From positions 101,509,283-101,573,282 of the forward strand of contig NC_135723.1 in assembly GCF_964656455.1 (NCBI RefSeq): a stretch of 64,000 bases of DNA, given 5' to 3'. The translations under genes were made by a program, and so were the position numbers. The notes under the pieces were generated by a model that was not told the DNA's origin, ran no database searches, and was given only the letters and a program-made list of their open reading frames with translations. Positions 33,166 through 45,089 of this stretch are shown here, one piece after another; the stretch's first letter is position 1, and each line of letters starts with the position of its first letter. The stretch is from Halichoerus grypus (lineage: Eukaryota; Chordata; Mammalia; Carnivora; Phocidae).

Positions 33166-33197
33166 CTTTTTTTTTTTTTTAAGATTTATTTATTTTA
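33166..33197 (-). mobile_element. Tail remnant of an inverted CAN-SINE
   Basis: A poly(T) run and AAGATTTATTTATTTTA are only the tail of an inverted SINE. The body is absent, and a plus-strand copy begins at once. Confidence 0.7.
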
Positions 33198-33396
33198 GGG
33201 GCGCCTGGGTGGCTCAGTCAGTTAAGCATCTGACTCCTGGTTTCGGCTCAGGTCATGATCTCAGGGCCTGGGATTGAGTCCCGTGTTGGGCTCCCCGCTC
33301 AGCAGAGAGTCTGCTTGTCTCCCTCTCTCTCTGCCCCTCCCCCTGATCGTGCTCTCTCTCCCTCTAAAGTAAATGGATGAATCTTTTTCTTAAAAG
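33198..33396 (+). mobile_element. CAN-SINE
   Basis: Plus-strand copy, head GGGGCGCCTGGGTGG, ending near AATCTTTTTCTTAAAAG. Confidence 0.9.
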
Positions 33397-33837
33397 ACAT
33401 AGGAAGTATTGTGTAATGTAGGTTAGGCGATTAACCTATTAATTCAGTAAGCCGAGGCTACATCAGCATGATTTGGTCCAAATTCTACATTTGAATTGGT
33501 CCTCTCACATTAAAAACAGGCTCAAACTGGATGGAAAAGAGAATCCGCTCAAAGTCTGGTCACAGGTTCCACTTGTTAATAGTTGATGATGGTAAATAAG
33601 CAGAGTGTATGACAATTTCACTGTGAAAAGGGTTCAGAGCTTGGATCTAGAAAATTTATTCTCCAATTTGGATTTTACTATAACCAGTTGTGTGCCCTTG
33701 GCTAATCACCTACCACTTTGCACACCTGATCGTGTCCTGGTCAGATGAGACCACACCAGTGTCTGTCCTACATGCTTCTCTCAGGTGGGGTTCGGGATGC
33801 TGAAACAAGATAAGAGAGTTTTAAAATCCCATAGCAA

Positions 33838-34040
33838 GGGCGCCTGGGTGGCTCAGTTGGTTGGGCGACTGCCTTCGGCTCAGGTCATGATCCTGGAGTC
33901 CCTGGATCGAGTCCTGCATCGGGCTCCCTGCTTGGCAGGGAGCCTGCTTCTCCCTCTGACCCTCCCCCATCTCATGTGCTCTCTCTCTCTCTCATTCTCT
34001 CTGTCTCAAATAAATAAATAAAATCTTAAAAAAAAAAAAA
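33838..34040 (+). mobile_element. CAN-SINE, (CCTGGAGTC) subfamily
   Basis: Plus-strand copy of the subfamily with ATGATCCTGGAGTC and CTTGGCAGGGAGCC. The flanks are AAATCCCATAGCAA and AAATCCCACAGCAA. Confidence 0.93.
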
Positions 34041-34059
34041 ATCCCACAGCAATTAAAAA

Positions 34060-34320
34060 AACAGGTTTAAAGAGGTATAGTTGATGTACAAAATTTTGTA
34101 TATATTTAATGCCCATAATTTGAGTTTGGACACATGCATACACCTGTGAAACCACCAGCACAATCAAGGTACTCATCACCTCCAAAAGTTTCCCTCTGCC
34201 TCCCTGTGTGTGTGTATGTGTGTCTGTTAAGAATACTTAACATGAGATCTACCCTTCAACAAAAAAAACTTTTATTGAAATATAGTTGACACACACAACA
34301 AATTTAATCCAGATGGATTA
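34060..34320 (-). mobile_element. Old L1 3' end fragments
   Basis: GAGGTATAGTTGATGTACAA through CACCTGTGAAACCACCAGCAC, and a second piece TTTATTGAAATATAGTTGAC, are antisense L1M 3' UTR. Confidence 0.65.
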
Positions 34321-34329
34321 AAATCTATG

Positions 34330-35240
34330 TCAATGTGGGCCACCACTGAAATCTTGACTTTGTGACCTGGGTCCCAGAGAAACGGCACAAATATCCCTTT
34401 GGATGACAGAAGTGGATGAGATACTGACATCCTTCATGGTGCTTTTCGTGGCTGTACCCAGGTCAGCCTTTGGCAAAACTGACCAGTCTTCTATCAGCCA
34501 TGATCGGCTTCACTCGCAATCATTACAGGGGCAAGTTGGCTCTTAGTACCTCAGTGTGCCAAAAGATGCCTCCCACCCACGTAGAGGGTGAAGAGGTGGC
34601 AAGTAGAGCTCTTTCTCCCTAGGCAAAGATGGCAGCCTCCCTTCAGAACCCGCTCTCTTCAGAAACTCCCCTACCAGAAAATTAATAAAGGTGTTTGCCC
34701 ATGAAGAAATCACTTTGGAAAAGTAACGACAGCCAAGTCTGGCCACATCCGCCAATACAGCAATGGGAAAGTTAGCCAAGAAGAATCAGGTAGAGGCTCG
34801 TTCAGCTGGGGGCTAATGAGCTGACTGCATAGCCGACAGAAAACTCACAGGCCAGTGTCTTCTCAAATACAAGTGAATTCTGATCTATGGGGCCAAACCT
34901 AAGAACCTGTTGGATTTCTTTTTACTATTTTTCCGAGAGGCTAATTAATTCCAACTGTCCCAGCCTTCCCTGGTCAGTGTACCTGGCAATCTCCATAGTT
35001 AATTCTGCACCTACAGAAAAGTGTTTTTCTGAGGGATGGTGTAATGTTTAGGTAAAGCCAACCCAGACAGATGCCAAAGAGGTCCAAGCTGGGAATTTAA
35101 TTATGTAAGTGTATAACTGACCACTTTCTATATTCTACTTTTCCTAACATATGTATACAAATCCTCAAAATGAGAGAGAAGTAAATTAAGGAAGGATGGT
35201 TGGAGGGAAGAAGGAAGGAAGTTCAAGTGTTAAACATTAA
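34330..35240. other. Intergenic, no feature recognised
   Basis: Unique sequence. A 78-codon minus frame (34779-34543) reads like protein in places but matches nothing I know. Confidence 0.4.
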
Positions 35241-35256
35241 AATGGCCTACTTTCTT

Positions 35257-35445
35257 TTTTTTTTTTTTTAAGATTTTTATTTATCTATTTGAGAGAGAGA
35301 GCGCGCACGCATAGAGGGAGGGAGAGAAGGAGAAGCAGACTCCATGCTGAGCAGGGAGCCCGACTCAGGCTCGATCCCAGGATCCCGAGATCATGACCTG
35401 AGCCGAAGGCAGACACATAACCCACTGAGTCACCAAGGTGCCCCC
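35257..35445 (-). mobile_element. CAN-SINE
   Basis: Inverted copy. AAATGGCC followed by TTTCTT recurs on both sides with a 3-bp difference. Confidence 0.9.
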
Positions 35446-35829
35446 AAATGGCCTTTCTTGAGTCCCTACTTGTAGATACTCCTCGGGTTCTGGCATTGGC
35501 CCATCTTTGTCTGTATTCCGTAACAATTTTGTAAATTACTGTTTGCCAAATACCCAACCTATTTTCAAACACTATTCAGAGCGGCCATTTTCAATTGTCA
35601 CCTCTCCATGGTAAATTCTTCAACCCACATTTCGAATTTAACCTCAACAACTCCTAGTCTGTATTTCCATTATTTACTGGGCATGTCCATTTGGAAGTTC
35701 CACCAACTCCTTGGACTCAGTGGCCCAGAAGGATTTTTCTGTTTCCTCACAAACTAACTTCTGTATTCCCTATTTCTCCTCATGCCTGGACTTTGGACAC
35801 TCTGGTCACCTACGCTCTCGGTAGGTGGG

Positions 35830-36003
35830 TCTCAGCTCAGCTGCACACTGGAATGGCATGGGGGAAAATCTTACCCAAAAATGTATGGGCCTTACCTCAG
35901 ATCAATTATATCTGAATCTCTAGGAGTGAGATCCAGCCTTCAGCCATTTTAAAAGCTCCTTAGGTGATTCAGACGTGCAGCCAAGGTTGAGAAGTACTTC
36001 TCC
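35830..36003. mobile_element. MER5A-like hAT fragment
   Basis: CTGCACACTGGAAT near one end and AGGTGATTCAGACGTGCAGCC near the other form imperfect inverted repeats of MER5A. Confidence 0.6.
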
Positions 36004-36004
36004 A

Positions 36005-36585
36005 GGCCTTGGGGCATCTCTGACGCTGCCCGATGCAAGCTGGCATCACAAGTCCGGTCTATGACTTACCCCTAAAATCTCTCAGGGATCTCTCTCCTTC
36101 TTCCTGGCCCCAGTGTGGTCCCTTTACCTTAAGCATCATTAAAGTGCCTCTTGGTCTCTTTTCTCCCCTTCGACTCATGCCAGACAAATTCTCCCTGATA
36201 TATGGTTCTGATCATATTAACCCCCATTTCAAAACCCTTCCAGCTGCCAGGTGCCTCGGTCCCGGTCAAGCATGCCTGTGGCAAGGTGCTAGGTCTCTGC
36301 CAGGCTTACACCCACTACTCCCTTTAAGAAACGTTATGACAACCCAAACGTGCTGGCCCTTCCTTGTGTATGTCCCCACGCCTCCTGCTTGCGTGCCTTT
36401 GCTCACGCAATTTCTGCTCCCTTCTGTTCTGCACGTGTCTCCATCCCAGGTACTCATCAAGGGCCTCCCCTGATCTTTCCAGCCAGGAGTAATGTCTTTC
36501 TCCTCTGATTTGTCTTCGAACTTCTATGTTCTTCTGTCAGAGAACCACTGCAGGGAAAACAGTTTACAGATTAATGTATTCTTTT
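36005..36585. other. Intergenic, no feature recognised
   Basis: C/T-rich unique sequence. The 146-codon frame at 36033-36473 has no domain I recognise. Confidence 0.4.
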
Positions 36586-36600
36586 TCTGCTTTTACTTTA

Positions 36601-36849
36601 TTATTTATAGTAAGATTTTTTTAAAGATTTTTTTAGAGATTTTAAAGATTTATTTTTTAAATTTTTATTTATTTTTTTTAAAGATTTTATTTATTTATTT
36701 GACAGAGAGAGACAAAGCGAGAGAAGGAACACAAGCAGGGGGAGTGGGAGAGGGGGAAGCAGGCTTCCTGCTGAGCAGGATCCCAGGATCCTGGGATCAT
36801 GACCCGAGCAGAAGGCAGATGCTTACCTACTGAGCCACCCAGGTGCCCC
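36601..36849 (-). mobile_element. CAN-SINE with expanded tail
   Basis: Inverted copy whose tail is unusually long and T-rich (36,601-36,690), with repeated AAAGATTTT blocks. The target duplication TCTGCTTTTACTTTA is perfect (36586-36600 and 36850-36864). Confidence 0.93.
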
Positions 36850-36889
36850 TCTGCTTTTACTTTAATACTCAAAACTAGTTACTTGCTTT

Positions 36890-37075
36890 ACGAGGACAAT
36901 GGTGTAGACATAAGGATCATCTGGGGAACTTGTTTAAAATGCATATTCCTAGGCTAATTTCCAGAGATTCTCAAAATTTGAGACCTAATGCTCTAGTAGA
37001 AACACACCAACCTGCAAGGGTTTTCCAGATGGTGTTCCTGTGACTGTACTTTGAAAACTACTGAGATAGAAGGCT
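36890..37075. mobile_element. MER5A-like hAT fragment
   Basis: GATCATCTGGGGAACTTGTT and the closing TTTGAAAACTACTGAG match MER5A ends. Confidence 0.55.
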
Positions 37076-37079
37076 CTTT

Positions 37080-37835
37080 CTAATTTCATGTCAGCTGGAT
37101 CCCTGACTATCCTGACACGTTGAAATTCTGTAATATATAAATCCACGTGCAGCCATGTAGTAGCACATTGTTAACATTCCTGAAAGCTGTATAAAGTTCT
37201 TCTAACACCAGACACTGAAAACTCACATGACTCTAAGGATGGGCAGACTGGGTAAATGAGTGAAGTGGCCTCAGTGCTGGGGGGGAAGAGGGGGATCTCA
37301 GGAAGTGGCAGGAGCTATGATGGACCAGGGAGGGTCCCTGCTCTTTACGTCTGGGTCCTTATTTCCATTTCAGAATGGGAAACAAGTAATGCGTGATCTT
37401 TCCATTTTCCCAGAAAGCTGGAAATCCAGATGTTTACGTGATATTTCCAGATTATGTTTTTAAAACACTGTGAGTTTTCATATAGTACATTGAGCCTTTG
37501 CAACCCTGACTTAAATCAACAATTTAATAACAACTGATGTATAAATAGAAGTAAATACTTTGTGTTTGTTTGTTTTGCTGCAAGAGTGACATGCAATATT
37601 TTCTCATCTCTCAACTGACAAATGCAATCCATAGAAATTAAGAGACAAGGACATTTAGGATTTCATAAATCATTGTTTTAGAGAGAGGTCTACCCTCTAC
37701 TTGACAGAGGCAAGAACCGAGATTCAGACAAGTCAAGTGAGTTATATGACTTATATAATATTAAACTTAACTTTCCGATCTGCAAAGTGTAAAATGTATG
37801 TAAATATATCTACATATAAGGTAGATATATATATT
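37080..37835. other. Intergenic, no feature recognised
   Basis: Unique sequence ending in a short TA-rich stretch at 37,800-37,836. Confidence 0.45.
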
Positions 37836-37837
37836 TA

Positions 37838-38195
37838 TGGGCTGAATGTTTGTGGCCCCCCCCACAAATTCATATGTTGAAATCCTTCCCTCCAATGTGA
37901 GGACGCTAGGAGGTGGGGCCCTGGGAGGTGATTGGGTCACGGGGTGGAGCCTTCGTGAATGGGATCAGTCAGTGCCTTTACTGAGGGGACCCCAGAGAGC
38001 CCCGTCTGTCTGCCATGAGAGGATACAACTGGAAGACTGCGGATACAACCTGCGAGGAGACCTTCACAAGAACCCTCCTCCCACTCCATGCTGGCGCCTG
38101 ATCTTGGACTTCCACCTTCCAGAACCATCTAAGCCGCCGGGGCTAGGGTACTTCATTATGGCAGCATGGACCGATGAAGACACAGTGACTGGATT
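37838..38195 (+). mobile_element. MaLR-type LTR (MST/MLT1-like)
   Basis: GCTGAATGTTTGTGGCCCCC, TTCATATGTTGAAATCC, AGGAGGTGGGGCCCTGGGAG and CCTTCCAGAACCATCTAAGC are landmarks of an MST/MLT1-type LTR in sense orientation. A 167-codon frame across it is fortuitous. Confidence 0.75.
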
Positions 38196-38467
38196 CTGGA
38201 GGCATCTGAACAATATGCTGTATGGAGACTCCTGGCACCACCAGATATTAGCTCTTATTGTTCCTGAGGTCAAGATCAACCTCATAAAAGTCTCACTTCG
38301 GACTTTCCCCATTGGCTTTATCTGCCTCAGCCCTCATGCGATGAGATGATTTTTATGAAGACAATGGTTTTTTAAATTATCTGAGTTTCAACTAGTTTGT
38401 AGATTAATTTGGTCAAGTACCTGAACCTTGCTGAGGTAGTTTCCTTATCTGCTAAAACAGTTGCCCT

Positions 38468-38662
38468 AGGGACGCCTGCCTGGGTGGCTCAGTCGGTGAA
38501 GTGTCTGCCTTCGGCTCAGGTCATGATCCCAGGGTCCTGGGATGGAGCCCCACATCCGGCTCCCCACTCAGTGGGGAGTCTGCTTCTCCCTCTGCCTCTG
38601 CCCTTCCCCCTGCTTGTGGTCTCTCTCTGTCAAATAAATAAATAAAATCTTTTTTAAAAAAA
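38468..38662 (+). mobile_element. CAN-SINE with altered head
   Basis: The head has an extra GCCT (ACGCCTGCCTGGGTGGCTC). The flanks are ACAGTTGCCCTA and AAAGTTGCCCTA. Confidence 0.9.
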
Positions 38663-38736
38663 AGTTGCCCTATTTGATCTTTAAGGTCCTGTTTAGTTCT
38701 ATAATTTTATTTTTATGATTCAATTCATAGACTTTA

Positions 38737-38939
38737 TTTATTTTTTTAAAATATTTTATTTATTTATTTGACAGAGAGAGAGAGACAGCGAGAGAGGGAA
38801 CACAAGCACGGGGAGTGGGAGAAGGAGAAGCAGGCCTCCTGCCGAGCAGGGAGCCCAATACGGGGCTCGATCCCATGACGCTGGGACCATGATCTAAGCC
38901 GAAGGCAGACGCCTAACGACTGAGCTACCCAGGCGCCCC
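38737..38939 (-). mobile_element. CAN-SINE, full length
   Basis: Inverted copy with the perfect target duplication TCAATTCATAGACTTTA (38720-38736 and 38940-38956). Confidence 0.95.
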
Positions 38940-39240
38940 TCAATTCATAGACTTTAAAAATAAATGTTTAAACTGTCAATCAGTTTTTATGTGTCTGAAT
39001 AAGCCTTATCTACCAATTTAGAGATTGCAAAAAATATATATATACATTTATTCAATGTTTTAGTACTCAGAGAGCTCATTAGTTTCTCAATTAAAGACCA
39101 ACAACTATATTTTAAATTATAAATTTAGCCCTTTATTGTGCTTCATTATTTGAGATATTTAGCTTATACTTTTATGCCTTGCTGGAACAGTTAGTTCTAC
39201 GAGTAAATCTTTTCATTCCCCACCATGGCCATCTTTATTT

Positions 39241-39439
39241 TGTTTTATTTTTTTTAATGTTTTTAAAGATTTATTTATTTGAGGGGGTGGGCAGACGGGC
39301 AGAGGGAGAGGGAGAGAATCTCAAGCAGACTCCCCGCTGAGTGCAGAACCAAGGCAAGGCTCGATCCCAGGGCCCTGAGATCACGACCTGAGCCCAAACC
39401 AAGAGTCAGATGCTTAACTGACTGAGCCACCCAGGCACC
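39241..39439 (-). mobile_element. CAN-SINE, older subfamily
   Basis: Inverted copy. The flanks CCATGGCCATCTTTATT and CTATGGCCGCCTTCATT show a diverged target duplication. Confidence 0.9.
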
Positions 39440-39469
39440 CTATGGCCGCCTTCATTCAGATGTGCCCTG

Positions 39470-39955
39470 CTCCAGCCCAGCGGTTCTCAGTGTGTGGTCG
39501 GTCTGAAGAGCCCTGGAATCCTGGAGACCCTTTCCAGCTATGGATATGCGTGAAGCCAGATTGTCTTCATATAATTCAACCCAAAACATCATGCGGCAGT
39601 AGATTGAATGCAGATATGAGAATCCAGCTGTCTTCTATTAAGCCAGATAGCAAAGTGATTTACAAAACCCTAAAACAATACCACTCTTCTCAAACTTTCT
39701 GTTTCAGAAAATAGAATTATTTTTCATAAAGATGTGTTATTTAAATTAACATAAAATAGGTTCATTATTGTTCTTTTACAATGAATTAATAAACAAATGT
39801 TTTCAAGGGGTCATAACTTTAATTTCTAATACGGTAAATACTGAGAGATATAACCTACCTCATCAGATGTCCTTGGGGCTCTTAGTATTTTAAAGAGTGT
39901 AAAAGTGTCCTGAAGCCAAAAAACTTGAAAACCTTGTTGAGAACTTTTTGCTCCA
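39470..39955. mobile_element. Ancient DNA-transposon-like repeat
   Basis: The block from GCGGTTCTCAGTGTGTGGTC to CTTGAAAACCTTGTTGAGAAC has ends that are roughly inverted to one another. It resembles an old mammalian MER (hAT-type) repeat, but I cannot name the family. A small frame at 39442-39714 is not a gene. Confidence 0.4.
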
Positions 39956-40078
39956 GTAGAAACATATGCCATGTGGCAAATGTTTTTCATATAGGATGGA
40001 AAGAAATCAAAATTGTAAAATGAAGAGTTTTGCTCTGGCCCTGAGCTTCATCCTGTTGTGGTTAGTATGGAGCTGATC

Positions 40079-40245
40079 TAGGCCAGTTGTTCTCAACTTG
40101 GAGCCCAAGTCAGAATCACCTGGGGGGCTCCTTCCATGACTGAGTTTCCCACTCATTAGATTTGGGTGGGTCTGAGGGTCTGCCTTTCTAACAAGATCCC
40201 GCTGCAACCGAGGGGTCAGAGCCCACACTATGAGTGCCACTGATC
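40079..40245. mobile_element. MER5A-like hAT fragment
   Basis: GTTGTTCTCAACTTGGAGCC and CAGAATCACCTGGGGGGCTC are characteristic of MER5A. Confidence 0.65.
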
Positions 40246-40339
40246 CAGGTGCCTGCTTCCAGGATTCCTTCCCCAGCTATTCTACCAACTCCATTAAGTA
40301 AATGAACTTTTGTCTGAAACAGTCAGAAACACACATGTA

Positions 40340-40537
40340 GGGCGCCTGGGTGGCTCAGTTGGTTAAGTGACTGCCTTCAGCTCAGGTCATGATCCTGGAG
40401 TCCCTGGATCGAGTCCCGCATCTGGCTCCCTGCTCGGCAGGGAGCCTGCTTCTCCCTCTGACCCTCCCCACTCTCATGTGCTCTCTCTCTCTCTCTCATT
40501 CTGTCTGAAATAAATAAATAAAATCTTTAAAAAAAAA
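40340..40537 (+). mobile_element. CAN-SINE, (CCTGGAGTC) subfamily
   Basis: Plus-strand copy with the perfect target duplication AGAAACACACATGTA (40325-40339 and 40538-40552). Confidence 0.95.
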
Positions 40538-40811
40538 AGAAACACACATGTAGCTGGCGTTTTAGGAGGTGTCTAAATCACTCGTAGGTCCTTCACTATG
40601 GGGGTTATAAATGGAATGGTAAGTGAAGGGGGCAGTTTCTGTCCATTCAGATGGATCAACGCTGTCTGGGTGAGACGTCAGGTGTCAGGTCATGCCATCA
40701 AATCACACTCACGTCCAATAAGAATGTCCTTCTGGGAGATTTGGGTGTCTGTCGCATTCTTTTCATTTCAATTTTACAATACTGATTAGTTACTGAAATA
40801 CAAAAACATAC

Positions 40812-41120
40812 TGTACTGTGTTAAATAGTGCTCCCCACCCCCAAATTTATGACCTTCCCAGAACCTCAGAATGTGACCCTACTTGCAAACAGGGTCGCTG
40901 CAGATGTGACTGATCCAGTTAAGATGAGGTCATTCTGGAGGAGGGCGGGCCCTTATAAAAAGAGAAACGCAGAGACATGCACAAAGAGGAGAGCGTCACG
41001 TGTAGACAGCTGCAGAGGGAGGACAGACGTGTGATGACAGAACACAGACTGGAGAGGTGCCCTCACCAGGAGCCTCCCTGCTTCTGCCGTCGGGGCTCCT
41101 GTTGATGCCCGGCTCACCAG
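40812..41120 (+). mobile_element. MaLR-type LTR (MLT1-like), 3'-incomplete
   Basis: GAACCTCAGAATGTGACCCT, GGTCGCTGCAGATGTGACTG and TAAGATGAGGTCATTCTGGA are MLT1 landmarks. The 3' part is degraded. Confidence 0.6.
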
Positions 41121-41589
41121 CGAGTGCGCACAGCCCCACGGGTGGGACAGCTAATACCTCTTGGGACAAACCTCTGAATAATGGAACACCGGACTCAGTG
41201 AATAAATCCTTCCCTCTTTCTGCCAGGGAGAGATTTTCCTGGAATGTAGATTATGTAGCTTTTAGGAGAATGTTCTGTGAGATCGAACGATCCGTCACTC
41301 TTCAGGGCCCGTGTGAGAACACACATTGGTACTGGCTTCCCTTCTTCCTCTGTCCCTCACCCCTGCTTTCCTGGGACCGTCCTCCCTATGACATCCAGAG
41401 CATATAAGCCTTTGCTTTAGGCTCTACCTTCTGAGGAACCCAGGGTAGAACCGGCCTTAAACAGCCCTGCTGACATTTCAATAACAAAAATAATAAATAA
41501 AGAAATAAAGTAGAAACACAAACATGGTAAGAAAATTAAAGTTCTCATAAATGTTTTTTAAAAAGGTAGCCCCAGTTTGCTTATCCTTT

Positions 41590-41678
41590 CTGAAAGGATA
41601 TATGTTTATATCTTATATATATATAAAATATGTTTATATATAAAAATATATTTTAATATATTTATATATAATATAAAG

Positions 41679-41712
<34 letters not shown>
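41590..41712. repeat. TA-rich microsatellite
   Basis: Imperfect (TATATA) with AAA interruptions, ending in a perfect (TA)n run at about 41,680-41,712. Confidence 0.9.
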
Positions 41713-41715
<3 letters not shown>

Positions 41716-41739
41716 AGCACCTCCAGAACTACCCCTTTT

Positions 41740-41940
41740 TTATTTTTGCAAAGTATTCCAATGTATACTACACCATATTTTATTTAGGTAGCCCTCCGAA
41801 TAATGGACATTTGGGCTGCTTTTAATATTTTGCCATTACCAACAATACTGCAGTCACCAGCCTTGTAAATGTTTCTTGGTGTACTTTTGCAAGTATATAA
41901 CGTTGTAAACTCATAGGAGTGGAGTTTCTGGGCCAAGTCC
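41740..41940 (-). mobile_element. Old L1 fragment, ORF2 end and 3' UTR
   Basis: AAGTATTCCAATGTATACTAC, ATAATGGACATTTGGGCTGC and TCATAGGAGTGGAGTTTCTGG are antisense L1 landmarks. Confidence 0.65.
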
Positions 41941-42044
41941 AACCAGAAGCCAGAGGGCAGGTGAGCCTGTCCATATAGTCCAGACAAGCCAGCTTCTTGG
42001 GGCCCTGAGCAGTTGAGAAGGATAGAATGTGGACCTGGAGAGGC

Positions 42045-43315
42045 AACTAGAAAACAACTAGTATTATTAGGAACATGTTTGGCTGCAAGCAACAGAAAAC
42101 CAGACCAACATGTCTTAAACAGAGAGAGGTCTGTTTTTCCCAGGCAATGAAAGATTCTGGGGGTGAGCAGTGTAGGCCTGGTGCAGGTTGTCCAGGATGT
42201 CACCAAATTCCAAACTGACTCTACCTCCTGCTGGGCCATCTTCAGCAATGGGCTTTTGTCTTCAGGACTGTAACCAGCTGCTGGACCTTGAGGCAGGGTA
42301 TCCATGCTTCAAAGCAGAGAAAGGGTGAAAGGTAGCAACAAGGGGCAAAGCCTACAATTGTGGGCAAGCACCACTGTCTTCTCAGTCCAGATAGAAATTT
42401 GTTGAGCCCATCTTTGTGCAACACAGTCCAGAGATGTCTCTCTCACTGAAAAACTTGGAAAGGTCACCATCTTCCATCCCCTCTGGTATAGATGACTCGA
42501 GATGACTCGTTAAAAAATGTGTCTCCCCAGCTGTGAATCTCCTTCGTGATACTTTACCAATTTTCTAACAAAATCAAGTCTGTTCTGTCGACATACGCTT
42601 CTGAAGCTCAGAATCTTCACGGAAAGGAGTGGGGTAGCAGGAAGGGGGAGTGCTTGCTTCATTGCAAGGATGATTGGTGGTGACACTGATGTCTCCCTGC
42701 AGATGCTGGTTTCCTCTGGAGCTGTGGTCATTGGCTCTTGCACATAAACCGTAGCGTAATCTTCACGCCAATGTTCTGTAACAAATGCTGTCAAATTCAG
42801 TGGTGGTCGCTGTGGCTGGCCCATCAAAGGGAGGAGCCATGGGCTCTGTACCAGTGGAGAATCTAATTGCCTTTTCACTCTTCCCCAGAGGTTCTGATGG
42901 CGTTGTAATCCAGATTAGTGTGGGAAGTCACAATGGGAGCACAGGGCTGGCCTCTTCGAAAACAGGCTCATTAAGGAAGGCAGGAGAGTGCCTGCACTGA
43001 GGTCAAGTGAGTCCCTTCTAAATAGCTTTCCCAGAGACTTTTCCTGACTGTCCTAGGGTAGAACGTTTCCATGACAAGGCCAACCTAGCTGCAGGGGATT
43101 CTAAAGACATGAGCCTTTCTGCTTTCTCACCTCCACTAGAGAGGAAGGCAATAGGATGGGGTTATGAACGACACCAGAGAACCAAAGCACACTGATGTGA
43201 CTCCCTACAGAATAAACACTAATGGCATTTTCTTAGATTCCTTCTAGGGAAAAAACCCAAATAGCTTTAGGAGATATATTATTACATATGAATTTCTATG
43301 ATGTTTTAAAAACTG
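42045..43315. other. Intergenic, unassigned
   Basis: The part at 42,050-42,300 (CTGCAAGCAACAGAAAACC onward) looks like an old interspersed repeat that I cannot name. A 122-codon minus frame at 42878-42510 reads fairly protein-like but has no domain I recognise and no gene signals. It could be a decayed retrocopy. Confidence 0.35.
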
Positions 43316-43336
43316 TTTTACAAAAGAGATCATGCT

Positions 43337-43720
43337 TGTATATGGAATATGACTCAGCCATCAAAAAGAATGAAATCTTACCATTTGCAACAACATGGAT
43401 GGAACTAAGACGGTATTATGCTCAGCGAAATAAGTCAATCACAGAATGACAGTTATCATATGATTTCACTCATATGTGGAATTTAAGAAACAAAACAGAT
43501 GAACATAGGGGAAGGGGAGGAAAAAATAAAACAAGACGAAATCAGAGAGTGAGACAAACCATAAGAGACTCTTAACTCTAGGAAACAAACAGGGTTGCTG
43601 GAGGGGAAGTGGGTGGGGGAATGGCGTAACTGGGTGATGGGCAGTCAGGAGGGCACTTGATGTAATGAGCACTGGGTATTATATGCAACTGATGAGTCAC
43701 TAAACTCTACCTCTGAAACT

Positions 43721-43763
<43 letters not shown>

Positions 43764-43783
43764 TATGTAGTAAAAAAACAAAA
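43337..43783 (+). mobile_element. Young 5'-truncated L1
   Basis: The last 450 bases or so of a carnivoran L1. The start encodes the end of ORF2 (ATATGACTCAGCCATCAAAA onward), followed by a G-rich 3' UTR (43,500-43,670), GAGCACTGGGTATTATATGC and a long poly(A) plus (TA)n. A perfect 17-bp target duplication, ACAAAAGAGATCATGCT (43320-43336 and 43784-43800), shows the insertion is recent. It is defective and has no intact frame. Confidence 0.93.
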
Positions 43784-43985
43784 ACAAAAGAGATCATGCT
43801 AAACATACTGTTTTGTACTTTGTGCTATTCATTTAATAATATATTTAGGCATTTCCAAATTACATATAAGATCACTTTATTGTATAGCAGAACCATACAT
43901 AAATTATTATCTAACTGGGGCCATATTGATAGATACTTGCTAGTGTCCAGGGTTTTACTGTTACAGTGAATATCCTGGTGGAATT

Positions 43986-44176
43986 TTTTTTTTTTTAAGA
44001 TTTTATTTATTTGACAGAGAGAGAGAGTGCCCAAGCAGGGGGAGGGGCAGAGGGAGAGGGAGAAGCAGACCCCCCACTAAGCAGGGAGCCTGATGTGGGG
44101 CTCGATCCCAGGACCCCGAGATCATGACGCCGGCTGAAGTCCGACACTTAACTGACTGAGCCCCCCAGGCGCCCCC
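43986..44176 (-). mobile_element. CAN-SINE
   Basis: Inverted copy flanked by ATCCTGGTGGAATT (43972-43985) and ACCCTGGTGGAATT (44177-44190). Confidence 0.93.
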
Positions 44177-44194
44177 ACCCTGGTGGAATTCTGG

Positions 44195-45085
44195 TGAGTG
44201 CTGCACAGCTGATCTGCAGTGAGGTCGCACCAGGCTGCAGTGCCCCAAGCTGTGCATGAGTGCCTGTCTCACCACACTGTTGCGTGTCAGATACTGCCAA
44301 GGGCTCCCATTTTAGCCAAGTTATTACGTAAGTATAAATATGTAACTTTGGGTGCCCCTTCAGTAATGGTTGGAGCTAAGCGGTTTCTAATTACTGTACT
44401 GTAAGCACCCATATCCGTTTACATTTGAATGACTAGAAAACGTCTACTTCCATCTCAAACGTCTTCTGAGCTCCTGAATAGTCAACTATTTATTTGACAG
44501 ACAAGTGTAAACTAGACATAACAACTCAAAGGGGCTTAAACAATAATGAGATTTAGAATTTCAACACAAGAAACTGTGAGCTGGAGTGTCTGCAGGAGGG
44601 TCCATGCAGTGACTCAACAATGTCACGGACACCCTGGATGCTGCCATCATTCCTCAGTGTCTTCGCTTGGCTCCCCCAGTCATCACGACCTCACATCCTC
44701 CTCTGGAGAAAGAGAGAGGATCACTGTCCTACGCGTAAGAAACTTTCCCCAGAGACACCTCCAGCAGACTGAACTCTCATAGGATCGGGTCACGTGACTT
44801 TTCTCAATCCAATCACCAAGAACAGGAATGTAATGGTCTTGATTTGCTGAGGTTAATTAGGAGTTGGCTTTTAGGAGGTGACTGGGGCCAGAGTTTAGTG
44901 AAGCACACAGCCCAAAGAAAAGAATGGAGACCTGCACCCAGGGAAGTTATATTAACAAAAACAAGGATGGCTGCTGGGTAGGAAACATGTAGGTAGTGTC
45001 TTCTGCAGCCCACATCCAACCCAATTACTATGCTTCAGGGAATTTTAATGTCTCCTGAGATGTGTACTTCTTTCCGTCTCCACAA
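44195..45085. other. Intergenic, no feature recognised
   Basis: Unique sequence. No gene was seen. Confidence 0.45.
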
Positions 45086-45089
45086 CCGC

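Noticed and set aside
37846..38349. A 167-codon frame
   Set aside because: It runs through a MaLR-type LTR and is not a gene.
42510..42878. A 122-codon minus frame that looks somewhat protein-like
   Set aside because: No parent recognised, and the neighbouring frames also look partly open. Kept only as an unassigned region.
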